The translations under genes were made by a program, and so were the position numbers. Under the pieces are notes generated by a model. That model did not search any database. It was not told the origin of the DNA and was given only the letters and a program-made list of their open reading frames with translations. A DNA stretch of 64,000 bases, taken from positions 434,001-498,000 of the forward strand of contig JAVGVS010000110.1 in assembly GCA_032718565.1 (NCBI GenBank), read 5' to 3'. This document shows positions 12,720-24,611 of this stretch, piece after piece (position 1 is the first letter of the stretch; each line of letters starts with the position of its first letter). Source of the DNA: Distichodus sexfasciatus (lineage: Eukaryota; Chordata; Actinopteri; Characiformes; Distichodontidae).

Positions 12720-14080
12720 TGATCAGAGTTACCTCAGTGGTGCCTTTACACCTCAGTGGTGTGAGATTTGAACCCACGACTCTCCTATCTTGGAAGCAAC
12801 TAACAACCGGCCTACTGCCCAGCCATTCCCGTCATTAACTCACTCCTGTAACGGATTTGATCAGCGTCTGTCAAACTTTATTACCACATAATGAAGGTCA
12901 ATCTTTAGTTCATGTTTGAAAACTGGCTTCATTTTGGAGAAATCCCTGCACTCCATTACAGTACAGCAGTGGATAACTAATGCCCAGTGGTACTTTCACT
13001 AGTTCAGGATTTGAACCAGCGATCCCCAATTACACTACCACTTCCCTATCACTCTTTGCAATCAACTCAACTCTGTACTTGTTGGGTTGGTTCTTAGTCC
13101 CTCATTCCATCAAACGATGGGACGACAAGCCATTCTGTCATCCACATGTAGAAACCCCCACAATTACTCTTAAGTTTCACATGCATCCCAGCTCTTTCGG
13201 AGCGATTCCACAACAGTGGGCAGCTGTCATGGATTTTATGGAATCTTTTTGGGATTTGAATCAACAACTCTCCAATTGTGGGTTCTACTTCCTGCCTACC
13301 TCTGACCAACCATTTTCCTTTATAAAACCATACTTGTTAGATCAGTGCATAGTCTCCCATCCCATCAAACTTTATTTCCATCAAGGATGAAACTCTTCAA
13401 AGTGCGAAAACGTCTTCAATTAGACTTAATCAGTGGTCATGAATTCAAGATGCACCCCATCTCTTGCACTGGCTCTGTGTTAAGGCAGAACAGCTGTCAT
13501 AGGCAGCATGTAAGGAACAAGTGCTTGGAGATGGATGGTGCCTTGTTTTGGGAGACCTTGGTGGTAACTTTACTGGTCCAGTATTTAAACCAATGACTCT
13601 GCGATCATGGCAACAGCTACCTGCTTGCATGTGCCCAACTGCTCACTCCCATTCATCTTGGGTCAATGCATAGTTCCTCGTTAAGCCTCATTGTCATCAA
13701 AACAGGGAAGAGGTCAATACGTCACCCACATACAGAAATCTGCCCTGCAGTAAATGCAGAACAGTGGGTGACTGTCATAGACAACACTCATTGAGCAGTT
13801 CTTGAGGACGGTATCTCGCTCTGGGCAATCTTAGCAACACCTTTACTAAAACGGTAACCCTCCAACAATGGGCCACTAATAATCAACTGCCCCATCATTA
13901 ACCTCTTTCCATACTTGTTGGGTTTACTTGCATCAAACGATGGCAGAATGAGTCAATCTCTCATTCATGTGGAAGAAACAGCATACGTCGACTTAATCGG
14001 TGGGTGTGAATTCAAGCTGCATCTCAGTGCTCACGGAGAGATTGTGGCTCTCCGCTAAGTCAGGGTGCTGAAGGTCTTGT
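12720..14080 (-). repeat. Tandem array of SINE-A-derived units (~275 bp)
   Basis: Diverged units recur with markers such as CATCAAACGATGG (13109, 13934), CAGTGGGCAGCTGTCAT-like words (13212, 13485, 13758) and GATTTGAACCAGCGA-like B-box complements (13008, 13254, 13584). The spacing between like markers is about 250-290 bp. The units resemble family-A SINE on the minus strand but share extra flanking sequence, so the array amplified a SINE plus neighbour rather than arising by independent insertions. Confidence 0.55.
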
Positions 14081-14702
14081 GCAGCCTCCGGCATTGACAG
14101 CATTCTGCTTTCAACCGCAGACATGGTCTCCACCCTGCTGAGACGTGATTTAAAGCGAAGGAAGCCCCCAGTTAAACAACTGCTCTGACTTCTCCTCCTT
14201 CAGATGTCAATAGGCCCAAATATCGACCTCTCAAGAGCAAGATTCAAGATTGTTTACTTGCTATATGCACGGTTTATACAAGTACAACATGTAGCAAAAT
14301 AGAACCCTGGTTCAAACCTAAGATGATGCAGGTCATTTAATATTTAAAAATGGGAAAATAGTACACAATCTAGTTGTCAAGTTTTGGTTAAGAAATCTTA
14401 TAACCTGAGGATAGAAGCTCATCCTGAGTCCTATGTTTTTGCCGTAATGCTTCTGAAACAATTACCTGATTTCAGCAAGTTGAACAGACAGCTACTGGTG
14501 TGAGATGAGTCTCTGATGATTGTTGTTGCTCTGAACTTGAATCTCCTGGTGTTGATGTTCTGCAGAGACAGTAGAACTGATCCTGTGCAGTGTTCTGACG
14601 CCTGAATCAGCCTCTGTAGACCTTTACACTCTAGGATACAGCTGCTTATAAACCAGAAGGTGATTTTCTGTGTCAGGGCACGTTCCACAGTGCCAGAATA
14701 GA

Positions 14703-14935
14703 AAGTTGAAAGTGAGTGATCATTAGTCATCATGAACACACCACAGCATACAGTGCACCACAATGAAATGCAATGTCTACATTTGATCCATCCATCAACT
14801 GTAGAACTTGTGGCCAGTGCCCAAGGAGAAGTGCATGGGGGCAGGACCTTGCTCACTGGTACCTAAGTAGTAACTTTACTGGTGACCAGCATCCATCTGA
14901 TCACAGAAGCTACTTGCTAACTGTTACACCCAGGT
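14703..14935 (-). mobile_element. SINE family A copy
   Basis: Carries the shared AGTGAGTGATCATTAGTCAT tail, CACCACAATGAAATGC, CCAAGGAGAAGTGCATGGGG and a degenerate tRNA-like head ending in TAACTGTTACACC. It lies about 150 bp upstream of the first visible sh3rf3 exon. Confidence 0.7.
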
Positions 14936-15085
14936 CTTAGATCACTGGAGAGACTCTCCGGGAATTGACTTGTATATGTTCAGTCCAAATCAGTTCTCAA
15001 AGGTGTTAACACCCGCATATTTGTCATTGCTCGCCTTTCCAGTGTGTGGTTTTCTTCCAGTTCACTTTCTTTTCCTTTTTTCCAG

Positions 15086-15361
15086 AATGTTCCACAGCTG
15101 CCATGTGGCAAGGCTCTCTACAGCTACGAAGGGAAGGAGCCGGGCGACCTCAAGTTCAGCAAGGGGGACATCATTATCCTGCGGCGTAAGGTTGACGAGA
15201 ACTGGTACCATGGTGAGCTCAATGGCAGCCACGGCTTCTTGCCGGCCAGCTACATCCAGTGCATCAAGCCCCTGTCCCAGACGCCACCGCAGGGCAAGGC
15301 TCTGTACGACTTTGAGGTCAAAGACAAAGACCAGGACAAGGACTGCTTGACGTTTACCAAG
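15086..15361 (+). CDS. sh3rf3: sh3rf3 exon: first SH3 domain and start of second
   Basis: A 92-codon exon, phase 0 at both ends, with acceptor TTTTTTCCAG and donor GTAACT. It encodes [20 protein letters not shown], then [10 protein letters not shown] and [11 protein letters not shown], a complete SH3 domain with the ALYxY, ExGD-like, W and LPASYI elements. The second SH3 begins at [20 protein letters not shown] and is cut by the intron. SH3RF proteins are RING E3 ligases and scaffolds for Rac1-JNK signalling (POSH family). The RING exon is absent and should lie upstream. SH3RF3 is chosen over SH3RF1 because of the C-terminal VESF ending in the last exon and the sowahc neighbour. Confidence 0.93.
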
Positions 15362-17039
15362 GTAACTGGAAACATTAAATTTGATTTAGAAGTGGATGTA
15401 ATTAGGTTTGTGATGTAAATACAATTGTGAGCCTCCTAATGCATTTCCTGGGTCTGGAATTGAAAGATTAGTGTATTTAAAGCCCTAGTGTGTTTTGGGG
15501 AATCTGATGGCTTTAAAGCCTTCCACCTAATCCACCTAAAAATGCATTTTAAAATTGGATCAATATTAATATAGCGTCGTCTCTGGTTTAGATACACCAT
15601 CTTAAAGAGGCAGGTCAGCCAAAACCCTAATGTAGCTACAAGGGATGAAAAGGAGCTCATAAATAGCTGAAAATTATCCAGTAGCTTTCGTTTGTCAGTA
15701 ACAGTGAGGTGAGTTCTATGCTTTGAACCTTGACCACCATTCTTCCCGCCTCCTTCTCTCAGATCTTTATCTTTCTCAGATTTTCTCCATGCCTGTTTTT
15801 CTCGCTCGCTCTTTTTCCTTCTCTCTCTGATGGAATCTCCTCATCGTTCACCTCTGTACCCTCCCTCGTTATGGCTTCATTAGGACGGCAGCGTGTGTAA
15901 TTACGCGCTCCTGCCTGCATCAGAGAGCCCATCAGTATGATGAACTGGCCGACTGCGGCATTCGCTGCCTACTCCGGAGCCCCAGTCAAAAAACACTTAA
16001 ATCAGCCTATCCCCCTCCCACTTCCTCCAGCGAACGTTCACTCTATTCTTTTGGTCCTGCACCCTGCACCAACCAAAAGCATTTTTCATCAGATCGCATC
16101 ATCTCAAAGGGTCCTTTTAGTTATCGTCTTCCTTTCTGTGGACAATCAAGATTCAAGTCGATGACAAACGATTTCTTTCTCAGGTTGGCACTGACAAAGA
16201 GCACAGAGAATTCTGGGATCGACCTGCCAGCTTGTCTTGCAATGTACAACAATGGAGGATAATTGTGACAGAGTAGCTCGCATCTTCCTTCACCACCCCT
16301 CAGTCTGAATCCTATCCATACACCCTCCATCGCTTCCCTTCTCTCACTGTGTCCAACCCCATACATAACTGTTTCATTGAAGAAAGGCACACACGCTCCC
16401 ACGCTTGTGTTATAAACACCTGATTAGCATTCCCGACCTTATCTCTACTTCAAAAATGCTCCATTTGTCTGCACTGTTTGTCTTGGCAGCGTCCTTGGCT
16501 TGGGCCTGGACACACTGGACTCTGTGTGCATCTCCTGTCCCAACCCATCTCTGGAGGAAACGCTCAAGGAAAGAAATGGTCATAAAAGAGCAGCTGGACA
16601 CTCCATAGCACAGAGAGCATTCATCGATGTGTGTGTGAGAGAGAGAGCGTTCTTCCGAAGCCCAAATGCAGTCTCGGGCGCTTGACCGGACGCATAATAC
16701 GGCAGTTGTTTGCTCCCTGTCTTTGCAGTTCTGTCCTGTGCCTAAATCTAGGACCTGTAGAGTGGTTTTAGAAGCGCTTGCTGCTCCCACACAGCTGTGC
16801 TGAACTGAAATTCCCCACAGGTGGGAGGGATGATGTCGGAGAGTTTGAATGCTGCCTCATAGCTTGCTGACCACAAAAGCGACTGGATTCAAGGGTGCTT
16901 TTATGAGCCATTAAAATTGAACTGTTAACAATCAACATGGTCATTATCTTAGAAATTTAGCTCATTTAGTCTCTGCAAAAGTGAGAACCTGGCAATGATA
17001 ACTTCAGAAGACAAAGACTATGGACAAGAAATGAAACAA

Positions 17040-18300
17040 GAGGCCATTTCCTGCTGATGTGGAATCACTTTCTGTTGATATGGGGTCACTTCCTGCAGAT
17101 GCGGGCTCACGTCTTTCTCATTTGAGGTTACTTTTTCCTAATGTGGTTACTTTTTCCTGCTGGTGTGGAATCGCTTCCTTTTGACCCAAAGGCACTTTCA
17201 GCAGCGAGGTAAGTTCCACCTGATGTGCAGTCACATTCTTCTGACCTGTTGGCCACTTTCTGTTGATGTGGAAGAACCTTCTGCTAATGTGAGGTCATGT
17301 ATGCTTATTTAGGCAAATGGTCACTTCATGCTGGGGAGGGATCACTTCCCCCTGGTGAGGGTTCACTGCCTGATGGAGGGGGATGGTTTTCTGCTGCTGT
17401 AGCATCCCTTTTGTCTGATGTGGGATTATTTTCTTCTGTTGGGGATCACTGCCTATTGGTGACGGTTCACTAACTAATGTGGGGTCACTTTCTTATGATG
17501 TGGGAGGTCACCTCCTGTTGATTTGGGATCACTTCCTGCAGATGTGGAATCACTTTCTCTTGTTGATGGATCACTATCTGCTAATGTGGAATCACTTCCT
17601 CCTGATTTGGGATCACTGCCTGTTGATGTGGAGTCACTTCCTCCTGATGTGGGATCACTGCCTGCTGATGTGGGGCCACTCTTCTTGGTGAGGGTTTACT
17701 GCCTGATGGAGAGGGATGGCTTTTTTGCTGCTGTAGGATCCCTTGCTTCTGATGTGGAATTATTTTCTTCTGTTAAGGGACCACTACCTGCTGGTGAGGG
17801 TTAACTAACTAATGTGGGGTCACTTTCTGTTGATTTGGGATCACTTCCTCCTGATGAGGGATCACTGCATTCTGATGTGGAATCACTTCCTCCTGATCAC
17901 TGCCTGCTGATGTGGGGTCACTTCCTCCTAATGAGGATTCACAGCCTGCGGCCTGGGGTGGTTTTCCGCTGCTGTAGGATCACTTTCACTGATAAGGGAT
18001 TGCTATTACTGTCTACTGTGAGGTATCACTGCCCAATGTGGGGTCGCTTTCTCATGATGTGGAGGTCACCTCCTGATGATCTGAGATCACTTCTTGCTGA
18101 TGTGGATTACATTTTGATTTCATGGGACTACTGCATGCTTATAGGGGATCACTTAATCTTTACATGGGATCACATTCAGTTGATGTGGGGTCACTTTCAG
18201 ATGATGAGGTTTAAATGGGGTCACTTGCTGCTAATGATTCACCCTTCTCCTGCTGATGTGGGGTCATCTCCCTTTCAAGCAGAATCACTCCCTACTATTC
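17040..18300 (+). repeat. 21-bp minisatellite with higher-order structure
   Basis: Tandem unit close to TGTGGGGTCACTTCCTGCTGA, diverged, with GGATCACT/GAATCACT variants. A longer block containing GCCTGATGGAG, TGGTTTTCTGCTGCTGTAG and ATTATTTTCTTCTGTT recurs at about 17371, 17701 and, altered, 17946, giving a higher-order repeat of about 330 and 245 bp. Because 21 is a multiple of 3, long repetitive reading frames appear; they have no supported start or splice sites and are not called as genes. Confidence 0.9.
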
Positions 18301-18659
18301 TGTGAACTCTTGCAACTGAAGTGCAATCGTTTCCTGCACTTAATGCTGATTTGAGAAACATCCCTGTCACAAGGGGATCACTTAGTGCCAAGGTGAAATC
18401 CCTTCCCTTTGAATCAGACTCACTGGGGTCACTTCCTGCTCCTTTATTGAGCAGGTTTGAGAAGTGGTGAAACAGAGAGATGGACCAGGAATGGGGACAG
18501 GATGATTGATTAACACCAGAGCAGACAGACAGACAGTCTCTCTGTAGCTCAGGGCAGGTGTTGGTGTGACTTGACTGAGGGGCTGAGTGGGGAACAGTGG
18601 GAGTCTTGTGTGAGTTCTTGGACCAAATAAAATCAAATCTCACTTCCTGCCATCTGTTT

Positions 18660-19090
18660 GGCACAGTGTATTTGCAGCCACACACACCTCAGCTGTATTA
18701 GCCGAGCGCACACACACTTGCAAACACACACTGGTGTATGCATTCACTTACACAAACACTCGCAGATGCATGCATACAAACGCAGAGACACTTATGGGAA
18801 CACACAGACAGACACAACATGCATACACAAACACACACACTCTTATCGGAACAAAAAGAACATGCAAACACAAATGCATGGAAAATAGCCACACAGTGTG
18901 TGCCTGCTAACACATAAAATGCATATGTACATGACATGCACAAAAGTTGGAGTGCAAATAAACACACAAGCACTCACAGAAACAAATGCAAACCCCCACA
19001 GACAATTAAAGTACAGAACTGCACAAAAGCGCACTACACAGAGGCACCGATATTTGTATGCACACGCACAAACACGCAATGTTTCGCCTT
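18660..19090 (+). repeat. CA-rich cryptic simple sequence
   Basis: Irregular ACACA/GCATGCA/CACAAACAC repeats, with related patches at 19540-19820 and 20220-20275. Low-complexity intronic DNA. Confidence 0.8.
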
Positions 19091-19827
19091 CTGTATTACA
19101 TCAGAGTAAAAACTTGAGTCAAAGCTCATTGCCCAAGGCACACAATCGAGAGAAAGTGTGTTTAGCGGATATAATACCATCCGACTTCATCCCTCATGTT
19201 CGTCCCTCCCCGACACGATTTACGAATCTGGTAATTTATCAGCGGTATAATAGCGGCCGACGTCTTTTGTGCGTCTCACATTTCTCCCCGTCTCTCCTGG
19301 TCCTTCCACGGGAGCTGTTTCAATCCTCCCGTCTTCTGTTTATCGCCTAACGCGTTTCATCATCAAACAGATGGAAATGGGCTTTCGTAAAACGCTCTAA
19401 CCACTGACTCGCTGTGAAAAATGTGCTTAAGATCTTTCCTAGCTCTTATATTTTATTTATTTCCAGCCTGGAAATATTAGTTTATTTAGAAATTGTGAAC
19501 AGGGAAGAGATTCTACTACTACTTACCGAGGGACTTGCGAGCACACGATGCATGCATGCCGAGAGATGCAGTGCACACAACATAGATGCAGTCTCACATA
19601 GACGCCACTATTAAATCAATTATAAAAGTTGCATGCAAATACAAAAGGGCACACAGATGCATTTAATTAACAAAAGCAGACACACTTTCAAAACGTAGAT
19701 GCATCCAAATGTATACACACAAACACACAGGTGCAGTGTATTCAAACGCAGATGCAATTCCACTAGACCTGAAATGCATGCATATCCATGAATGCACAGA
19801 AATGCATGGAAAAATACACATATTCTT

Positions 19828-20130
19828 AGACAAGCGGTTAGCGCCGTCACCTCACAGCAAGAACGTCCTGGATTCGATCGCCGGGTCGGCCATAGGGCCT
19901 TTCCGTGTAGAGTTTGCATGCTCTCCCCTTGTTCGCGTGGGTTTCCACCGGGGGCTCCGGTTCACCCCCCACAGTCCAAAAAGCGTGCACTATAGGTTCA
20001 TTGGCGACTCTAAATTGGTGTGAATGTGAGTGTGATTGTGTGAGTGTGTGTGCCCTGCTGTGTGTTGGCGCCTGCCCGGGGTTGGTCTCCACCTTGCGCC
20101 CATAAGTTCCCGGGATAGATTCGTAGCTAG
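19828..20130 (+). mobile_element. SINE family B copy
   Basis: Head with CGGTTAGCGCCGTCACCTCA, B-box GGATTCGATCGCC, body with TTTGCATGCTCTCCCC, GTTCGCGTGGGTTTCC and CACAGTCCAAAAAGCGTGC, and 3' GTTGGCGCCTGCCCGGGGTT then CCGGGATAGATTCG. The terminal GAAT tail is missing. Confidence 0.8.
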
Positions 20131-20811
20131 GCATGCATTTGATGCAATTCAAATTTGTTGGCAATTCAAACTTTTGTTCTTTGCGACTACATTAGTACTT
20201 ACAGAAAAACGTGGAAGTGCACATAAACACACAAGCACACAATGCATCCGTGCACACACACGAGTACAAAGACACGTTTTTTATTACCGTCTATTCGTCT
20301 TAATTCCTCCTTCATCCTTTTCCTTTCTTTTATTCCAATTACCTTTATTTTTCAAGCAGCTCCTGATGTTTAACACCAACTTTAAGACAGTTAAAATAGA
20401 TTTCCGACAACCCGTCCAGCTCTCATTCCTGTTCTTTCATCTATCCCTCGTACGCCAATTAAAGCTTGATCTTGAACTTTTATTTAAATACAGCCACCAA
20501 ACGTTTGATTATAGACTCAGTGACTGATATACAAGTGACTATTATTGATATCACTCATCTTTCACCTTCAGTTCTTCCTTTTATCCCTCCGTCGTCGACT
20601 TCACTCCCATTTGTTTTACGTTCCTAAGTATAGATGTCAAAACTCCTTTAATGTTTAATTCTACATAAATAAATCTCAGTGATTCATCATCCAGTACCCT
20701 CCCTTTCTGTCCACTTCTAATTGTTTTCCTTTGTACACAGCAATCACAGTATTTTCCTCCAGGAAATGCAGTTTCTACTGAAGTTGATTGAGCTTGTGTT
20801 GTGTTTTACAG

Positions 20812-20907
20812 GATGAAATACTCACAGTCATCCGGAGAGTGGATGAAAACTGGGCCGAAGGAATGTTGGGAGACAAGATTGGAATCTTCCCCATCCTCTA
20901 TGTAGAG
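20812..20907 (+). CDS. sh3rf3: sh3rf3 exon: remainder of second SH3 domain
   Basis: A 32-codon exon, phase 0/0, acceptor TTTTACAG, donor GTGAGT. It encodes [20 protein letters not shown] followed by [12 protein letters not shown], and joins in frame to the preceding exon to complete the second SH3 domain (ALYDFEVKD...FPILYVE). The residues are near-identical to what is known of vertebrate SH3RF1/3, including the W of DENWAEG and the FP..YV ending. No lesions. The donor is followed directly by a (GT)n run. Confidence 0.94.
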
Positions 20908-21032
20908 GTGAGTGTGTGTGTGTGTGTTGCCAAGTTTTTAGGTGGTTTTGAAGATCCGGATATTTAATAATAGACAGAAAACTGGAGGTTTGTCAGTGTT
21001 TTGTAAGCAGGTTTGAATGTATTTAAGTATTT

Positions 21033-21258
21033 GAATGATTATTTGTCATTGTGAACACAGCACAGCACACAGTGCACCACAACGAAATGTCAGCTCTGAG
21101 ATTTAGAACCATCCATGAAGGAGCGGTGGGCAGCTGGCATGGGCAGCACCTGGGAGGAGCAGTGTTTGGGGACGGTACCTTAACTGGTCCGAGACTCGTA
21201 TCAGCGACCTTCCGATCACACGGTGAACTCCCTAACTGTTATGCTACCAACTGCCCCA
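21033..21258 (-). mobile_element. SINE family A copy
   Basis: Contains CAGCACACAGTGCACCACAA, CCATGAAGGAGCGGTGGGCA, GGGGACGGTACCTTAACTGG and a head complement ending CTAACTGTTATGCTACC. Lies 125 bp downstream of the SH3-2 exon. Confidence 0.75.
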
Positions 21259-22435
21259 TGATGATTCTGGTGTTCAGTAAAAGATTTTTCTGATTTTTCA
21301 ACTGCAGGAACGATTAAATTGATCTTTTTAATGAAGATTAGATGCTCAGGTTTAGAACGTGGCACACGTGTCCCCTTGTCCTCACCAAAAAATGTTTTGT
21401 CCTTTTTTTTTCCTGTTCCGTGATGAATCATAGTTTGGGATAAATGTGGGAATGGGGATACCGAGTTCATCTGAACACCATTTCATCAGCTTGCTCTCCT
21501 CAAAACACGGGCGAAACATCGGCACGGCCATAAATCACGGCGCTCACGTCTCGCGCGGCATCCCAAAACGCTACTGTGTCCCCAAAAGCTTCCCGGGTCC
21601 AAAACGAGGGAATAAACTAGTTAAAGGGCTGTTAAAATGCTCAGAGAGTCATGAGCGGCTGAATGTGTGTGTGTGTGTATATAAGTGTTTGGAAGGCCTC
21701 TGACACAGATTGCTGGATCAGCAGAACAGAGCTGTCATAAGGACTGCCAGGCAATGCATTATGGGTAATATATATTGATTTAGGGAGGAGGTGGGGAGTT
21801 ATTAAAAGGCGAGAGAGGGAAAATGAGAGGGAATGAGAGAGAGGGTGAAGTTTGGAGAGGCGTCGCTCTTCAACATCAACGAGAACAACATTAAAAATCA
21901 TTTCCTGTTGATTTGGGTCATTTTATTCTACTTTCAGGCCGGAATGGTTTGAATTTTGTATTCGACAATAAACCAACCTTGCCCTCGCTCCAAACCTCTC
22001 CGAGGGACGCGATGGAGTGAGACGAGGAGAAAAGGCGTTGAAGCGTCACCGCCGCCCCGCCATAATTGATATGGATTCTGGCCACGAACAACAATGGATC
22101 ATTTTGCCGGGCTAGAATTACGAGCCGCTCTACGAAGGGAAGCAAACGTCTGCGGCCGGAGAATAAAGGAAAGCAGTGGAAGGTGGGGGGAAGGGAAGCG
22201 GGATGGGGGAGGTGGAGAACATCTGTGAGGACCACAGGTCAAGTATTAAGTAGAGAAGCATTAATAATTTAGCCTTTTTCATCACTAAAGACAGACAGAC
22301 TTGACAGACGATGGGGGTTGGGGAGTGGTGGGAGACCCGCTGCTGGGACTGGGACTGTTGTCTAGGCTGGACTTGGTGGACGATAATCTTTATTTTTACA
22401 GCATCAAAATGCAGACCAAAGTGTGTAATATTAAT

Positions 22436-22665
22436 TAAGTGAATTATTTGTTGTTGTGAACAACGCACAGCACACCACAGTGAAATGTGAGTGCTGCGTG
22501 TGACCCATCCATGCAGGAGCAGTGGGTAGTTGACATGGTCACCACTTAGGGAGCAGTGCTTAGTACTCATGAGTACCTCAGTGGTACCTGTACCAGTCCG
22601 AGATTCGAACCGGCGAGCTTCTGATCACGGGGCGAACACCTTAACCGTTGCTCAACCAACTGAAT
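22436..22665 (-). mobile_element. SINE family A copy
   Basis: A well-preserved head on the minus strand (GTTCGCCCCGTGATCAGAAG and a B-box complement ATTCGAACCGG). The body words CACACCACAGTGAAATGTGA and ATGCAGGAGCAGTGGGTAG match other copies. Confidence 0.78.
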
Positions 22666-22839
22666 CCAAGTATTAGGGATTTGAACCTATGAGGAGCCAG
22701 TGCAGGTTGCATAGTAAGCGTGGTGGCATGCAAAAGTTTTGGAATATTGTAAACTAGTCTCGCCGGCTGCGTTCTGAATCAGGTGATCATGTATTCAGAC
22801 ATTTTTAAAGCATTATTTTCTGTTTAAAAAAGACGTATT

Positions 22840-22995
22840 TTTATCATATCGGCAGATATCCAAATTTACAATATCGGTAATGGTATCGGACATAAAAAAG
22901 TGGTATCATGCCATGTTTAATCCCTACCTTGTGTCTGTAGTTCCCAGGATAGCCTCCGGTCCCCAGTAGGGATTAAGTGGTTCGAATAATGAATG
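22840..22995 (+). mobile_element. hAT-like scrap and SINE-B 3' end
   Basis: Bases 22840-22925 carry ATATCGG/GGTATCGG words ending in TTTAATCCCT, similar to the hAT fragments at 1-179 and 56076-56251. Bases 22925-22995 match only the 3' end of SINE family B (GTTCCCAGGATAGCCTCCGG, GATTAAGTGGTTC, then AATGAATGAA). Confidence 0.5.
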
Positions 22996-24080
22996 AACAA
23001 ACCAGAATTTGGTTTTCAGACATATGGAGAGATCACAGCATCTCCTGGGAATGTGAAAATGTCATTAAATATGACTTTAGGTCTTTGCTCTCTCATTCTG
23101 ATCATTCTTCTTGAAAATATTTTCACTGCAAGAAAATGTGTTTATGGCGAACAAAGCATCAGGAACACAGCGTGAAACCTGATTTAGAAACAGGAACCAA
23201 TCACACACCCCTGCATGGCTGAATCAGGACCCTAAAAACATTAAAACCACACACGTCCACAATGCTCCACACCAGCCTTGGATCTCCACCGTTAACTAAA
23301 CCGTGCAACCTCTAATCTTCCCCGACCGCAGTAAACAGTAAAGTGGTAGAATGGAAGTATGTCGGAGGGTGAAGAACGGCTGTAAGTGACTAATGACCAT
23401 CGGCGGGTGAAGAGAAACTCGGCAGCTCCAGTCCTCTACAATTACAGGCCGTCCTTCTAAAAGAACAACAGATTAAAGCCGGTGGAACGCACGCAAGACG
23501 CCCACGAACGTGGACGCATGTGGCACGCATTTAGAGGCGCGGAATAGAAATAGTTCTCGATAACGCCTTGGCTCACGGAGGGATATTTTTACACCAGCCC
23601 GACAGCGTGTCATTATTCGGCGCTCACGTTCGTGGTTCTTGTCATCTTTTTTTCCCCTCGAGGGCTGCATTCGCCTGATTAGGTACTCGTTATGGACCAG
23701 ACTTTTTTCCATTCACTTTTTCCCAGCCAATGGAAGCCGAGAGCGTTAACGGCGCTTCGCTCAGAGGTTTAAAAGTTCACCGTGACGGTAATGAGTCCCG
23801 GTTGATCGGCAACGGCGGAAAAAGTAGCGTGACCCGCAAGAAACAACAACGAAGCGGGACGCAGGAGCCTGAGGCTACGACTCTAATTAAGCTCAATTAC
23901 ATCAGTTGTGTTTTATTACCACCAGCCTTTGACGAATGATTACGGGCTTAACCTTCAGACATATTTCCTGTTGCTGTGCGGACAGATCGCTCTGCTCAAA
24001 TATGATACCTTGTGCTCAAATATGATACCCTCACTGGTCTCACCGCAGCCAAATCACCAAGCAATGTCATTATGATATGA

Positions 24081-24295
24081 CAGGGGTTTTGTCCCAGGGA
24101 CCACCACTCAAACTAAGCGGAAGGTAATTTTTCGATTACTTCTATTGCTTTCTAGATATTACCATTAAATTCATTATCTATAAAGATGCCCAAATCATCA
24201 GGAAATGATTTGAAAAATAAACGAAATAATTTTTTCCTGCAATGCCGCCACAGACCACCAGGGGACACCGGACGACCGAGCGGTTGAAAACCCCC
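24081..24295. mobile_element. Short hAT-like MITE
   Basis: The left end is CAGGGGTTTT and the right end TTGAAAACCCCC, inverted. Internal CCAGGGACCACC and GACCACCAGGGG are also inverted. Flanks read TGATATGA on the left and, overlapping the last C, CGATATAA on the right: an 8-bp target duplication with two mismatches, as expected for an old hAT insertion. Confidence 0.6.
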
Positions 24296-24611
24296 GATAT
24301 AACCGATTATGGTCTGCCGCTGCATTGATGCAGAATCGTCCACGTCTGCATCACGATGCATCGATTATGTGATTAATTTCAACACAAAAAAGTTAAAACG
24401 AAAAAGTTAGGACTTAGTTGCTCTTCCATTTCTGATGTGCTTTTTCGGACCACCAAAGCGCTATAGGGTCAATGGGCCGATATTTTTCACCAATATTGTA
24501 TGTTTGTTCAGGTTTGCCCACAGCAAAATAATTTTCTCCTTAACGAAATACTTGACTTATGGCCTGTTTACACATATGCAGATATTTTTTATATACAGTA
24601 CGTTTGGGCCT

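Larger units (their letters stand above)
15362..20811. other. sh3rf3 intron between SH3-1 and SH3-2 exons
   Basis: GT-AG intron. It contains a 21-bp minisatellite (17040-18300), a CA-rich region (18660-19090), a SINE-B copy (19828-20130) and unique stretches (15420-17040, 19100-19820, 20130-20800). Bases 15870-16010 have non-repetitive, GC-balanced sequence with AT-core words (GTGTAATTAC) that could be a conserved non-coding element, though nothing here proves it. Confidence 0.75.

Noticed and set aside
1..15085. RING-domain exon of sh3rf3
   Set aside because: I looked for the Cys-rich C3HC4 pattern that should precede SH3-1 and did not recognise it in this interval; it is probably further upstream.
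17479..18305. Repetitive frames with MWNHFLL / LPPDVGSLP periodicity
   Set aside because: The 21-bp minisatellite keeps all frames open; no start context, exon boundary or codon signature supports a protein.
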